A DNA stretch of 64,000 nucleotides, taken from Gammaproteobacteria bacterium (GTDB taxonomy: Bacteria; Pseudomonadota; Gammaproteobacteria; Chromatiales; Chromatiaceae). Shown piece after piece: positions 48,301 through 57,597 of this stretch. The stretch spans positions 1 to 64,000 of the forward strand of contig JAJFJN010000041.1 in assembly GCA_021773975.1 (NCBI GenBank). Reading direction: 5' to 3'. The stretch's first letter is position 1; each line of letters opens with the position of its first letter. Below the pieces are notes generated by a model, which saw nothing but the letters and a program-made list of their open reading frames with translations, made no database searches and was not told the DNA's origin. Position numbers and translations under genes: made by a program.

Positions 48301-50264
48301 GCGCGGTGGTCCACAATAGCATTCCCACCCGGGTCCTATTTGTACATCTCCTGCTACTCAGTATTGCGGTAGCTCCCCATTATCAACACCTAAGTTTTTG
48401 GTTGGTAGGCTTCTATTTCGCACTTGCTCTTCTTCGGCTGGCCGCAGCCAACCAGACAGAAAAACTGCCTGGCCGTTTTCTGCTGCTGTTACTCAGCCTG
48501 TGTGGTTTTGCCATTGTTGCCCTGCATCAAACCCGACCTGTGAGTAAAGAGACGGCCGTTGGCCTGCTGGTGGTGGTCTTAGGATTAAAGCTGATGGAGC
48601 TTCGCCACCGGCGTGATGTTTATATCACTGTACTCATCGGGTTTTTTATCATCATCACTCAGTTTCTCTATGACCAGAGCATGTTATTGGCCTCTATCAT
48701 GATGCTCGTCACCTTGGGGCTAACTATGATGTTGGTTGAGGTCAATTTTATTCAACCCTTGAAAAGCCCTTGGTTCTCCCTGCGCAAAGCGCTTATTTTG
48801 ATTGGGCAGGCCCTGCCCATCATGGTTGCTCTGTTTCTTCTATTCCCCAGGTTAAGTGGGCCATTATGGAATTTAGGACTGGATGGCCAAAGTGCCATTA
48901 CCGGTTTTTCTGACACCATCTCTCCCGGCAGTGTCAGTCATCTTAGTCAATCTCGTGCTGTCGCCTTTCGCGTAGATTTCAGTGGTCAAATCCCGGAACC
49001 CAAGAAACGCTATTGGCGCGGTCTGGTGCTGTGGGATACCGATGGTTACAGCTGGACTACAGGAAAGCCTGTTTATGGAAAACCTGAGAGCTACCGTGTC
49101 ACAGGAGTGCCTGTACAGTATGAAGTCACTTTAGAACCCAACCATCAAAAATGGTTATTTTCACTTGATCTACCCGCTGGCAATATTCCAAATACACACC
49201 AACTTCCAGATTTTCAGATCCAAACCAAAAAACCCATTACAAAGCGTTTCCACTATAAGCAGCTCTCATATACCGATTACTCCAGCTCTGGCCTAAGCAA
49301 TGCAAAACGCCAACAGGGACTCAACCTGCCAGACAATATCACACCACGCATGCGTGAACTGGTAAGCCAATGGCAAAACTCCGCTGCCTCAAATAGGGAT
49401 ATTGTCAATGCAGCCCTACGACATTTTAATCAGCAAGCGTTTATCTACACCCTCTCTCCACCTGCACTTGGCAGCAACCCAGCTGATGACTTTCTATTTG
49501 AGACCCGGCGAGGCTTTTGCGAACACTACGCCACCAGTTTTACCCTGCTCATGCGCATTGCAGGTATTCCAACCCGTGTTGTAGCAGGTTATCAGGGTGG
49601 AGAGATTAACCCTCACGGCGAATATCTTATCGTGCGTCAGTCCGATGCCCATGCCTGGACTGAAGTGTGGCTGGAAGATCAAGGTTGGGTACGTATTGAC
49701 CCCACTGCCGCCGTTGCACCGGAACGCATTGAGCGCGCTATTGATCTTAGTAATTTGGCTGAAGGGGCACCCATTCAGTTCCAAAATTTGGATCCGGGCC
49801 TGCTTAAAAATCTAATCAGACAACTTGGTTTTGGTGTGGATTTTATCAATGCACGCTGGCACCGCTGGGTATTGGGTTACACCAATCAACGGCAAACAGA
49901 GCTGCTCTCACTCTTTGGGTTGGATTTTCTAAAACGCTCAACCCTTGGGTTTGCAATGGTTGCCGTTGCAAGCCTCATTACTCTCATCATCACCATTGGG
50001 ATTTTACGCAGTAGCCGCAAAAGGATAGATCCTATACTTAAATCCTATCAGCACTTCTGTAAAAAACTTGCCAAGCAAAATCTACCCAGATTCCATTCAG
50101 AGGGGCCAAAGGATTATGCACAGCGGGTTATAAAACAGCGGCCAGATCTGGCTGACTCAATTACTCAAATTACCCGGCTCTATATTGGGCTGCGCTATGG
50201 TCAGGTCAACTCAGGTGAAACACGGAAATTTTTTAATCGCCTGATACGCCAGTTTTCACCATAA
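48297..50264 (+). CDS. tgpA: transglutaminase-like membrane protein (TgpA family)
   Basis: About six N-terminal membrane helices (DUF3488), a periplasmic transglutaminase-like domain, one membrane helix near residues 555-578 (LGFAMVAVASLITLIITIGI) and a C-terminal DUF4129-like tail. The catalytic triad is C408 in RRGFCEHYA, H452 in DAHAWTEV and D468 in RIDPTAAV. Length is 655 aa. Related to Pseudomonas aeruginosa TgpA, an essential protein. Last gene of the operon. Confidence 0.9.
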   Translation: MSAVVHNSIPTRVLFVHLLLLSIAVAPHYQHLSFWLVGFYFALALLRLAAANQTEKLPGRFLLLLLSLCGFAIVALHQTRPVSKETAVGLLVVVLGLKLMELRHRRDVYITVLIGFFIIITQFLYDQSMLLASIMMLVTLGLTMMLVEVNFIQPLKSPWFSLRKALILIGQALPIMVALFLLFPRLSGPLWNLGLDGQSAITGFSDTISPGSVSHLSQSRAVAFRVDFSGQIPEPKKRYWRGLVLWDTDGYSWTTGKPVYGKPESYRVTGVPVQYEVTLEPNHQKWLFSLDLPAGNIPNTHQLPDFQIQTKKPITKRFHYKQLSYTDYSSSGLSNAKRQQGLNLPDNITPRMRELVSQWQNSAASNRDIVNAALRHFNQQAFIYTLSPPALGSNPADDFLFETRRGFCEHYATSFTLLMRIAGIPTRVVAGYQGGEINPHGEYLIVRQSDAHAWTEVWLEDQGWVRIDPTAAVAPERIERAIDLSNLAEGAPIQFQNLDPGLLKNLIRQLGFGVDFINARWHRWVLGYTNQRQTELLSLFGLDFLKRSTLGFAMVAVASLITLIITIGILRSSRKRIDPILKSYQHFCKKLAKQNLPRFHSEGPKDYAQRVIKQRPDLADSITQITRLYIGLRYGQVNSGETRKFFNRLIRQFSP

Positions 50265-50283
50265 CCATCAATTACCTACTGTA

Positions 50284-50637
50284 CTATTTTGGCTTCTGCA
50301 TCAGGTTGCTTTTAACTGCCGCCATAAAGCCTGCTGGATCCTCTGGGGCAAAAAAGAGAAACCTAAACCCTTTTCTATTACATTCAATACCCACATGCTC
50401 AAACATATCGGCCAGATCCAGCTTTAGCCCTCTGCCAACTGCCTTGAGCCCACCCATGCGTGAGAGTGACCTAAGTGTTGTCGGCTTGCTTGTCCAGATA
50501 TCAACAAGGTCATTGGCAGGGATAACAAAGGTCTTTTTTATAATAAGAAAATCCAGATCCAGCCGGTCAGAATAAACTCTATAACAGTTTTTATTGCCCC
50601 AACCGCAGGCTCGTGAGCTATAAATTGGCTGATTCAT
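50284..50637 (-). CDS. unrecognised small protein, possibly membrane-associated PH-like
   Basis: A 117-residue protein that I do not recognise. The middle reads DLDFLIIKKTFVIPANDLVDIW, which I quote as DLDFLIIKKTFVIPAND. That layout of alternating strands is seen in small bacterial PH-like domains. No signal peptide or clear membrane helix. It starts on an ATG and converges on tgpA with a 19-bp gap. Function unknown. Confidence 0.6.
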   Translation of the reverse strand: MNQPIYSSRACGWGNKNCYRVYSDRLDLDFLIIKKTFVIPANDLVDIWTSKPTTLRSLSRMGGLKAVGRGLKLDLADMFEHVGIECNRKGFRFLFFAPEDPAGFMAAVKSNLMQKPK

Positions 50638-50793
50638 ATTTCAATCTCGGATACTTGCCTAACACTCACTGAAAAATACCGGCAGGGGATGCATAGTAAT
50701 CAGCAGCCTGCATTGATGGGCGCATCGGTGCTCCACTTTTCTGTATCTGAAAACTCTGTGGGTGTCAGAGCCACACTGGGGGGCGTGACAACC

Positions 50794-51000
50794 ATGAAAA
50801 AGTTTATCTATCTTTTTCCGCCGATATTGGTTGCTTCGTTACTTATAATGACAAGCTTTCTGCAACCCGCTTTTTTCCCCTGGCATATCCTTTGGGTACT
50901 GTTATGGGCGGGGGTCGCACTCTTTATCGGTAGAAGCTTTGAGCGCACTACTAACCAGGCCATTGACCGGCTGGTGCGAGCCATGGCCCAGGCTAAGTGA
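50794..51000 (+). CDS. small predicted membrane protein
   Basis: 68 residues from ATG 50794 with two predicted membrane helices (LFPPILVASLLIMTSFL and WHILWVLLWAGVALFIG) and a charged tail FERTTNQAIDRLVRAMAQAK. A longer frame from 50689 adds 35 residues without hydrophobic character; I prefer the short start, which begins MKKFIYLF. Not recognised. Convergent with mnmE. Confidence 0.5.
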   Translation: MKKFIYLFPPILVASLLIMTSFLQPAFFPWHILWVLLWAGVALFIGRSFERTTNQAIDRLVRAMAQAK

Positions 51001-51037
51001 TGCTGTCTATAAGGCAAATAAGGACTTTGCAGTAAAA

Positions 51038-52384
51038 TTATTTTCCGATGCAGAAGCTGGAAAATATCTCACTTAACAGATCATCTGCAGAAAATTCACC
51101 GGTAATCTCTGACAGGCTATTTTGCGATTGCCGCAGATCTTCAGCAAGTAGCTCACCATTGCCTGTTTCACAAAAAACAGTTTGTCCATGCATTAGATGA
51201 GCATCTGCTTTTTTCAGTGCCGTGAGATGTCGCCGGCGAGCAATAAACTCCCCTTCAGCAGCACCGTGATAACCCATGCTCTGCTTGAGGTGCTCTCGCA
51301 ACAAATCCATACCCTCGCCTGTGCTGGCTGAGACAGACACCTCAACACCCTCACGTATCTCCAAAATTTTGGGCGTGCCCTGAGTTAAATCAATCTTGTT
51401 TCGTACGAGCGTTAAGGGAATGTCTGTTGGTAAATTATGACAATCCAAAGTGCTATGATCTGGATCTGCCTGAGCATCAAAGACCCAGATGATATGGTCT
51501 GCTCGATTAATCTCTTCTTTTGCACGGCGAATACCTTCCAACTCAACCCGATCCGCACTCTCTCTCAAACCAGCCGTGTCGATTAGATGCAACGGCATAC
51601 CATCAATTTGAATTTGCTCTCTGAGTAGATCTCGTGTGGTACCCGGTACCTCAGTAACAATTGCAGTATCTCTCCCAACCAGTGCATTTAGAAGACTGGA
51701 CTTTCCAGCATTGGGTTGACCCGCAATCACCAGATGCATCCCATCTCGCAGTAATCGACCAATCTGTGCTTTTTTTTGAATATCCTTTATTTGATCGATG
51801 ATTAACTGTAAGTCAGTACTCACTTTTCCATCAGAAAGAAAGTCTATCTCTTCCTCAGGAAAATCAATTGCTGCTTCTACATACATACGAAGTTGAGTGA
51901 TGAGATTAACTAAATCATGGATACAGCGGGAGAATTCACCCTGTAAAGATCGATTAGCCAAGCGCACAGCGGTTGCAGTATCTGCCTCGATAAGATCAGC
52001 AATGGCTTCTGCCTGAACCAAATCAAGTTTGCCATTAAGAAAGGCTCGCTCACTAAATTCACCCGGCCGTGCCAGCCTGGCTCCCTGCTCTATTACCTCT
52101 GCCAACAACATATCCATCACAACAGAACCACCATGCCCCTGAAGTTCTAGAATATCTTCACCGGTAAAAGAGTGCGGATTAGGAAAATAGAGAGCGATGC
52201 CCTCATCAATAACAGTGCCAGAAGCATCTAAAAAAGATGAAAACAGTGCTTTGCGTGGTTCTGGGAGAGTGCCAAGAATTGCTTCGGCTATTGCTTGGCT
52301 AGCCTTCCCGGATACTCTGATGATACCAACGCCGCCACGCCCCATCGGGGTGGCAATGGCAGCGATGGTATCTTGGGGATACAT
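51038..52384 (-). CDS. mnmE: tRNA modification GTPase MnmE (TrmE)
   Basis: GTPase partner of MnmG in wobble-uridine modification. N-terminal folate-binding domain ([21 protein letters not shown], quoted as [15 protein letters not shown]), inserted Ras-like G domain with [20 protein letters not shown] and NKID, and the C-terminal motif CIGK that carries the redox cysteine. Length is 448 aa. 22 bp after yidC. Confidence 0.96.
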   Translation of the reverse strand: MYPQDTIAAIATPMGRGGVGIIRVSGKASQAIAEAILGTLPEPRKALFSSFLDASGTVIDEGIALYFPNPHSFTGEDILELQGHGGSVVMDMLLAEVIEQGARLARPGEFSERAFLNGKLDLVQAEAIADLIEADTATAVRLANRSLQGEFSRCIHDLVNLITQLRMYVEAAIDFPEEEIDFLSDGKVSTDLQLIIDQIKDIQKKAQIGRLLRDGMHLVIAGQPNAGKSSLLNALVGRDTAIVTEVPGTTRDLLREQIQIDGMPLHLIDTAGLRESADRVELEGIRRAKEEINRADHIIWVFDAQADPDHSTLDCHNLPTDIPLTLVRNKIDLTQGTPKILEIREGVEVSVSASTGEGMDLLREHLKQSMGYHGAAEGEFIARRRHLTALKKADAHLMHGQTVFCETGNGELLAEDLRQSQNSLSEITGEFSADDLLSEIFSSFCIGK

Positions 52385-52406
52385 CGATTAAAACAAACCG
52401 GGTTAA

Positions 52407-54059
52407 CTAACTCGCTGCTTGTTCAATCCTTCTAGTAATAATGTACTGTTGAGTAATAGATATCAGGTTATTGACAACCCAATACAACACTAAACCAGAA
52501 GGGAAAAAGGCAAAAAAGATACCAAACACAAATGGTAAGCTCAGCATAATCTTAGCCTGCATTGGATCTACAGGTGCTGGATTAAGCTTTTGCTGCACAA
52601 ACATGGAGGCCGCCATAATGACTGGCAACACATAATAAGGATCTTGCAATGAGAGATCCTTTAACCAAAGGATAAATGGCGCCTGACGTAGCTCAACGCT
52701 CTCCAGTAATACCCAATACAGCGCAATAAACACCGGAATCTGAACCATGATGGGAAGACAGCCACTTAGTGGATTAATCTTCTCTTTTTTATACATCTCC
52801 ATGGTTGCCTGATTCATTTTGGCCTTATCATCGCCGTAGCGATCTTTAAGCGCCTTCATCCGTGGAGCCAACTTACGCATGTTGGCCATGGATTTATAAC
52901 TAGCCTCAGATAATTTAAAAAATGCAGCCTTGATGATGATTGTCAGAAAGATGATAGCCCAACCCCAGTTTTGAAATATGGAGTACATCTGCTGTAGCAG
53001 CCAATAGATAGGTTTAGCTAAAACAGTCAGCCAGCCATAATCTACTGTAAGTTCCAAACCCTGAGCCGCATTTCCCATCTCTTCTTGCAGCTTAGGTCCA
53101 ACAAAAAGTTGGCTGGTAAATTCATAACGCTTACCGTCAGCCACGGTCACCAATGGTGAATACATGCCAACCAAATACCGGTCATTTGATAATTTATTAC
53201 TGTAAAAATGTGTCTTTTCACCGGCCGGTGGAATCCAGGCGCCGAGAAAATAGTGCTGAATCATAGAGATCCAGCCACCAGTGGTATCCCGGTTAAGTGC
53301 TGCATCATCCATATCCTCAAAGGAGTATTTTTCATACTTACCTTCTTGGGTATAAATAGCTGACCCTGTATAGGTATAAAGTAAACGATTACCTTCACCC
53401 TCTGGTGGCCTACTCCGTTGTAGCTGGTGGTATTCACGCGCTGCCCAATTTTGACCACTGCTATTTTCTACTTCATGGCGTAGCTCTATCTCATAACTGC
53501 CACGTTTAAAAATGTACCGCTTATTAACGATAATGCCTGATGGATGCTGCCAGGTAAGCACTGCTTCCAGTGTGTCCTCACCCTCAGCTAACCTATATTC
53601 CTGTTGACTGGTTTGAAAGATTGCCTCATGAGTAGGTGCTGTCTCTTTGTTTGAACCAATCAAACCAGATTGTGCGATAAAGCGGTTTGTCGCACCTGAA
53701 TTCAATAACTTAAATTTTACATCTGGTGTCTTTAGTGACAGTGGATAATCACGTAGATAGACATTCAGAATATCACCACCCTGTGTTCCTACTTCAATAT
53801 CAAGCAAATCAGTGGTGATTTTAATCGTTGGGGTTGTAATCTCCTCCATAGCTTGTGGCACAGCTGTTAAAGCATTAGATGCTTTTGCCTGAATATTAGG
53901 AACAGTACCCAGTGTATCGGTATTTATAGATGGTGTTATTGAGCTGGTTGTCTCCACAGGAGGTTGCAATTGTGGACCATAATCTCGCTGCCAAGCCTGC
54001 CAAATCATCAACAGGAGCAGTGCAAGAGCACCAAACAGTAAAAATCGAATGTTATCCAT
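52407..54059 (-). CDS. yidC: membrane protein insertase YidC
   Basis: Inserts and folds inner-membrane proteins, including Fo subunits. N-terminal membrane helix (residues 4-20), large periplasmic beta domain P1 (about 80-340), and the conserved C-terminal five-helix core with NPLSGCLPIMVQIPVFIALY and PSGLVLYWVVNNLISITQQY. Length is 550 aa. The ATG overlaps the rnpA stop by 8 bp, so yidD is missing from this place. Confidence 0.96.
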   Translation of the reverse strand: MDNIRFLLFGALALLLLMIWQAWQRDYGPQLQPPVETTSSITPSINTDTLGTVPNIQAKASNALTAVPQAMEEITTPTIKITTDLLDIEVGTQGGDILNVYLRDYPLSLKTPDVKFKLLNSGATNRFIAQSGLIGSNKETAPTHEAIFQTSQQEYRLAEGEDTLEAVLTWQHPSGIIVNKRYIFKRGSYEIELRHEVENSSGQNWAAREYHQLQRSRPPEGEGNRLLYTYTGSAIYTQEGKYEKYSFEDMDDAALNRDTTGGWISMIQHYFLGAWIPPAGEKTHFYSNKLSNDRYLVGMYSPLVTVADGKRYEFTSQLFVGPKLQEEMGNAAQGLELTVDYGWLTVLAKPIYWLLQQMYSIFQNWGWAIIFLTIIIKAAFFKLSEASYKSMANMRKLAPRMKALKDRYGDDKAKMNQATMEMYKKEKINPLSGCLPIMVQIPVFIALYWVLLESVELRQAPFILWLKDLSLQDPYYVLPVIMAASMFVQQKLNPAPVDPMQAKIMLSLPFVFGIFFAFFPSGLVLYWVVNNLISITQQYIITRRIEQAAS

Positions 54060-54408
54060 GGCGGATTATTTTTTCCCAGTGCTTATTAAGGGAACGAAAT
54101 ATTTTAGGATTAGAGTGTTCAATAATCTGACGGCGACTCAGTATCACAATATCTACGTTCGGGAGGCGGTTTGATTCTAGGCGAAAGTTTTCTCGTGCAA
54201 GGCGTTTGATACGATTGCGATCCACAGCACGCTTGGCATTTTTCTTGGAAATCGCTAATCCTAAACGAGGATAATCTAAACTATTTTTTCGCCAGAGAAT
54301 GGTAAAGCAGTTATCAACAGACTTTATCGGTTGCTCAAATACTCGACTATATTCAACAGCTTTAAGTAACCTGGCAGACTGCGGAAAATTATAATTTTCC
54401 GCTACCAA
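54052..54408 (-). CDS. rnpA: ribonuclease P protein component
   Basis: Protein partner of the RNase P ribozyme for tRNA 5' maturation. The basic RNR motif lies in ISKKNAKRAVDRNRIKRLAR. Length is 118 aa. It begins 13 bp after rpmH, as usual, and its end overlaps yidC. Confidence 0.95.
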   Translation of the reverse strand: MVAENYNFPQSARLLKAVEYSRVFEQPIKSVDNCFTILWRKNSLDYPRLGLAISKKNAKRAVDRNRIKRLARENFRLESNRLPNVDIVILSRRQIIEHSNPKIFRSLNKHWEKIIRHG

Positions 54409-54421
54409 ATGAGTATTCAGC

Positions 54422-54556
54422 TTACGGAGTCAAACGGGCACGCCCTTTAGCACGTCGTGCTTTAATAACTTTACGGCCACCTTTGGTTGCCATGCGAGCG
54501 CGAAAACCATGGGTACGTGCGCGTTTGAGAGTACTAGGTTGAAATGTTCTTTTCAT
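54422..54556 (-). CDS. rpmH: ribosomal protein bL34
   Basis: 44-residue, highly basic large-subunit protein. [20 protein letters not shown] is the almost invariant start. ATG 54556 is chosen over a longer frame that begins 16 codons upstream. It heads the rpmH-rnpA-yidC-mnmE transcription unit. Confidence 0.97.
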   Translation of the reverse strand: MKRTFQPSTLKRARTHGFRARMATKGGRKVIKARRAKGRARLTP

Positions 54557-54620
54557 TGCTATCTTCCGGTATTCAGCCCAACCGTACCAGAACGGACAAG
54601 CCATTTAAAAAAGGTCGCAT

Positions 54621-54650
54621 AGAATACTTATGTAATAGGCTAAATGTCAA
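54621..54650 (-). promoter_or_regulatory. sigma-70 promoter of rpmH
   Basis: On the minus strand TTGACA (54650-54645, perfect), 18-bp spacer, TATTCT (54626-54621). About 65 bp before the rpmH ATG. Confidence 0.78.
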
Positions 54651-54866
54651 CACATATAAAAGCTGAATGAAAAATTATTTACCACTTTTTCTTTTTAGAA
54701 ATTAGCTGCCTACAAAGCTATTACCCTGTGGATAAGTCTCAGTAACCAGGGTAGACTCACTTAGATTCACTAAGTATGGTGCGTTTTCATAACAGCTTGG
54801 TTTTTATCTACTCTTTAAACCACATACCACAGACTACAACTGTCTTTATTTGGAGTATTTTCTAAA
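54651..54866. other. rpmH-dnaA spacer, candidate oriC
   Basis: Between the divergent rpmH and dnaA genes, the classical site of oriC in many bacteria. It holds one perfect DnaA box (54727-54735), a nearby palindrome ACTTAG-attca-CTAAGT, and AT-rich blocks. Only one perfect box was found; a two-mismatch form, TTATCTACT, lies further on. The dnaA promoter should be here but no clear pair was seen. Confidence 0.55.
54727..54735 (-). other. DnaA box (perfect)
   Basis: TGTGGATAA, the exact complement of TTATCCACA. Confidence 0.8.
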
Positions 54867-56219
54867 TTGAACCTTTGGCAAAGGTGTCTTAATCACCTTG
54901 AAGCAGAACTACCTTCCCAGCAGTTCAACACCTGGATAAGACCTCTACACGCTATCCAAGACTCAGAACGTATCCAACTTTTAGCACCTAATAAATTTGT
55001 CTTGGACTGGGTTAAAAATAATTACATCCATCTAATAAATTCTTATATCAAGACTCTTGAAGGGGTAGATCCGTTACCCGTAGCACTTGAGATTGGTTGC
55101 AAACCAAGAAAACCTGACATTTCAACTATTCATGGCCTTCAGCATATTCAAAAACCCACAGCACCTCAGGCTATAAAAAACGCTGATGTCATTCTAGCAA
55201 ATAATATTAATAAAAATTTTACTATAGATACTTTTGTTGAAGGGAAATCCAACCAGATAGCCAGAGCAGCCGCTATTCAAATTGGTGCAAACCCAGGCAC
55301 TGCTTACAACCCTCTTTTTATCTATGGCGGCGTAGGCTTAGGAAAAACCCATCTATTGCATGCTGTTGGTAATATTATTTTAGATAACAATCCTTCAGCT
55401 CGCGTGGTTTACCTACACTCTGAAGCATTCGTTTCAGAAATGGTAAAAGCACTACAAAACAACACCATTGATGCTTTTAAAAAGCGCTACCGATCACTTA
55501 ACGCACTTCTCATTGATGATGTTCAATTCTTTGCTAGAAAAGAACGTTCACAAGAAGAATTTTTTCATACATTCAATGCTTTATTTGAATCACAGCAACA
55601 AATTATTTTAACTAGTGATCGTTTTCCAAAAGAGGTTAGTGGCTTAGAAGAGCGATTAAAATCGCGTTTTGGTTGGGGTTTAACAGTAGCTATTGAACCA
55701 CCTGACCTTGAAACACGTGTCGCCATTCTCAAGCGTAAGGCACAACTTTTATTTGATGTTGATTTACCCAATGAGGTCGCTTTTTTTATCGGAAAAAGAG
55801 TTCGATCAAATATACGTGAACTCGAAGGTGCTCTGCGCAGAATTATTGCAAGTGCGCGCTTTACTGGAAAACCCATCTCTCTTGATTTTGCAAAAGAAGC
55901 ATTAAAAGATTTACTAGCTGCACATAATAAACAGGTCACTATTGAAAACATTCAAAAAACAGTAGCTGAATATTTTAAAATACGAGTCAATGATATGTTA
56001 TCCAGTAAACGAACTCGCACAATTGCAAGACCAAGACAAATAGCTATGTCACTCGCAAAAGAGTTAACTAGCCATAGCTTACCTGAAATTGGTAATGCTT
56101 TTGGTGGTAAAGATCATACAACTGTTTTATACGCAACGCGTAAAGTTGCAGAACTAAAAGAAGGTGATGCCCGAATTGCAGAAGATTATGGAAACTTGTT
56201 AAGAACGCTCACTAATTAA
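54867..56219 (+). CDS. dnaA: chromosomal replication initiator DnaA
   Basis: Opens oriC and loads the helicase. Domain I at the N-terminus ([22 protein letters not shown]), a variable linker, AAA+ domain with P-loop GGVGLGKT (154-161) and [12 protein letters not shown], then the C-terminal DNA-binding domain with [13 protein letters not shown]. Length is 450 aa. The start is TTG, with GGAG 11 nt upstream; no ATG or GTG start in frame is better placed. Confidence 0.97.
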   Translation: MNLWQRCLNHLEAELPSQQFNTWIRPLHAIQDSERIQLLAPNKFVLDWVKNNYIHLINSYIKTLEGVDPLPVALEIGCKPRKPDISTIHGLQHIQKPTAPQAIKNADVILANNINKNFTIDTFVEGKSNQIARAAAIQIGANPGTAYNPLFIYGGVGLGKTHLLHAVGNIILDNNPSARVVYLHSEAFVSEMVKALQNNTIDAFKKRYRSLNALLIDDVQFFARKERSQEEFFHTFNALFESQQQIILTSDRFPKEVSGLEERLKSRFGWGLTVAIEPPDLETRVAILKRKAQLLFDVDLPNEVAFFIGKRVRSNIRELEGALRRIIASARFTGKPISLDFAKEALKDLLAAHNKQVTIENIQKTVAEYFKIRVNDMLSSKRTRTIARPRQIAMSLAKELTSHSLPEIGNAFGGKDHTTVLYATRKVAELKEGDARIAEDYGNLLRTLTN

Positions 56220-56445
56220 TGTGAGTAAACTGAGAGTAACTGAGTAACCAAAAAGTTTTAAATATTACTCACAACTCTTAAACAGCTAACATAGCATGTT
56301 ATTCATAAGCAAAACACAACGAATTATCATTCTAACTAATTGATAATTAATATTTAAATAAACATATTCACATAAAATCCATCCCTTAATAATAATAATA
56401 AGGTTATTTAAAAGATAATATTATTATTTATTAGAGAGCAATATC
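56220..56445. other. very AT-rich dnaA-dnaN spacer
   Basis: 226 bp with (TAA) and (TTA) trinucleotide runs at 56386-56433 that can pair as a hairpin, and degenerate DnaA boxes such as TTACTCACA and TTATTCATA. It may be a DNA-unwinding element, part of a bipartite origin, or just the dnaN control region. Confidence 0.5.
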
Positions 56446-57540
56446 ATGAAAATACTACTCAGTAGAGATGCTTTATTAAAACCTCTTATGCAAGTTGGTG
56501 GAGTCGTAGAAAGAAGGCAAACACTCCCAATTCTTTCTAATGTGCTTATTAAAATAAAAAATAATGAGTTACTCATTACAGCTACTGATTTAGAGGTTGA
56601 GCTAAAAACAAAAACACAGATTGAAAGTGATGTTGATAAAGAATTTACTTTACCTGCTCGAAAACTAATTGATATCTGTAAAGCTTTACCTACAGATGCA
56701 GATTTACAAATTGATCTCAATGAAGAACGTGCAATACTAAAGTCTGGTAGAAGTCGATTTACATTAAGTACGCTACCGGCACAAGATTTCCCAGCTATTG
56801 AAGCTAGTATAAGCAATGAACGATTTTCTATACCGGGCAATATTTTAAAAAGACTCATTGAAAAAACACAATTTGCAATGGCCCAACAGGATGTTAGATA
56901 TTATCTAAATGGCATGTTGTTAGAGGTAAAAGAAGGAAAAATACGTACTGTTGCAACAGATGGGCATCGTTTAGCTTTAAGTGAGGCTAATTATGATAAG
57001 TCCTTGGATGTAGAGGTTATTTTACCTAGAAAAGCGGTATTAGAATTAAACAGAATACTGAGTGATTCAGAAGATAATGTGCACTTAGAGATTAGTGCTA
57101 ATCATGCAAAAATTGATATTGGAAATATAAGTTTTACTACAAAACTTATTGATGGGAAATACCCAGATTATCGTGGCGTGTTACCACGTAGTACCGATAA
57201 TAAAGTTGAAGCAGATCGAGAAGAGATGCGTCATGCTTTACAACGTGCATCTATTTTATCAAATGAGAAATATCGTGGAATCAGGTTTAAGGTATCAAAG
57301 AATACATTAGAACTTCTTGCTCATAACCCCGAACAAGAAGAAGCAGAAGAAGAAATTGCGATTGAATACAGTGGTGAAGATCTTACTATCGGTTTTAATG
57401 TGGGATACTTGATAGACGTTTTATCAGTTATTTCTTCAGAAAAAATCCATATTGAATTAGGCGATGTAAATAGTAGCTGCCTTATTTATGCTGCAGGCAA
57501 TAATGAAAGCCGCTATGTTGTAATGCCTATGCGCCTTTAA
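56446..57540 (+). CDS. dnaN: DNA polymerase III beta sliding clamp
   Basis: Ring-shaped processivity clamp. Three repeated clamp domains, with the conserved RRQTLPILSNVLI and VATDGHRLAL and the C-terminal YVVMPMRL tail that forms the partner-binding pocket. Length is 364 aa. GAGAG precedes the ATG. Confidence 0.97.
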   Translation: MKILLSRDALLKPLMQVGGVVERRQTLPILSNVLIKIKNNELLITATDLEVELKTKTQIESDVDKEFTLPARKLIDICKALPTDADLQIDLNEERAILKSGRSRFTLSTLPAQDFPAIEASISNERFSIPGNILKRLIEKTQFAMAQQDVRYYLNGMLLEVKEGKIRTVATDGHRLALSEANYDKSLDVEVILPRKAVLELNRILSDSEDNVHLEISANHAKIDIGNISFTTKLIDGKYPDYRGVLPRSTDNKVEADREEMRHALQRASILSNEKYRGIRFKVSKNTLELLAHNPEQEEAEEEIAIEYSGEDLTIGFNVGYLIDVLSVISSEKIHIELGDVNSSCLIYAAGNNESRYVVMPMRL

Positions 57541-57597
57541 TTATTTATTGGTAATTCGTTTACTCCTCTAATTACCAGTTAAGCAAAGTTAAGCAAA

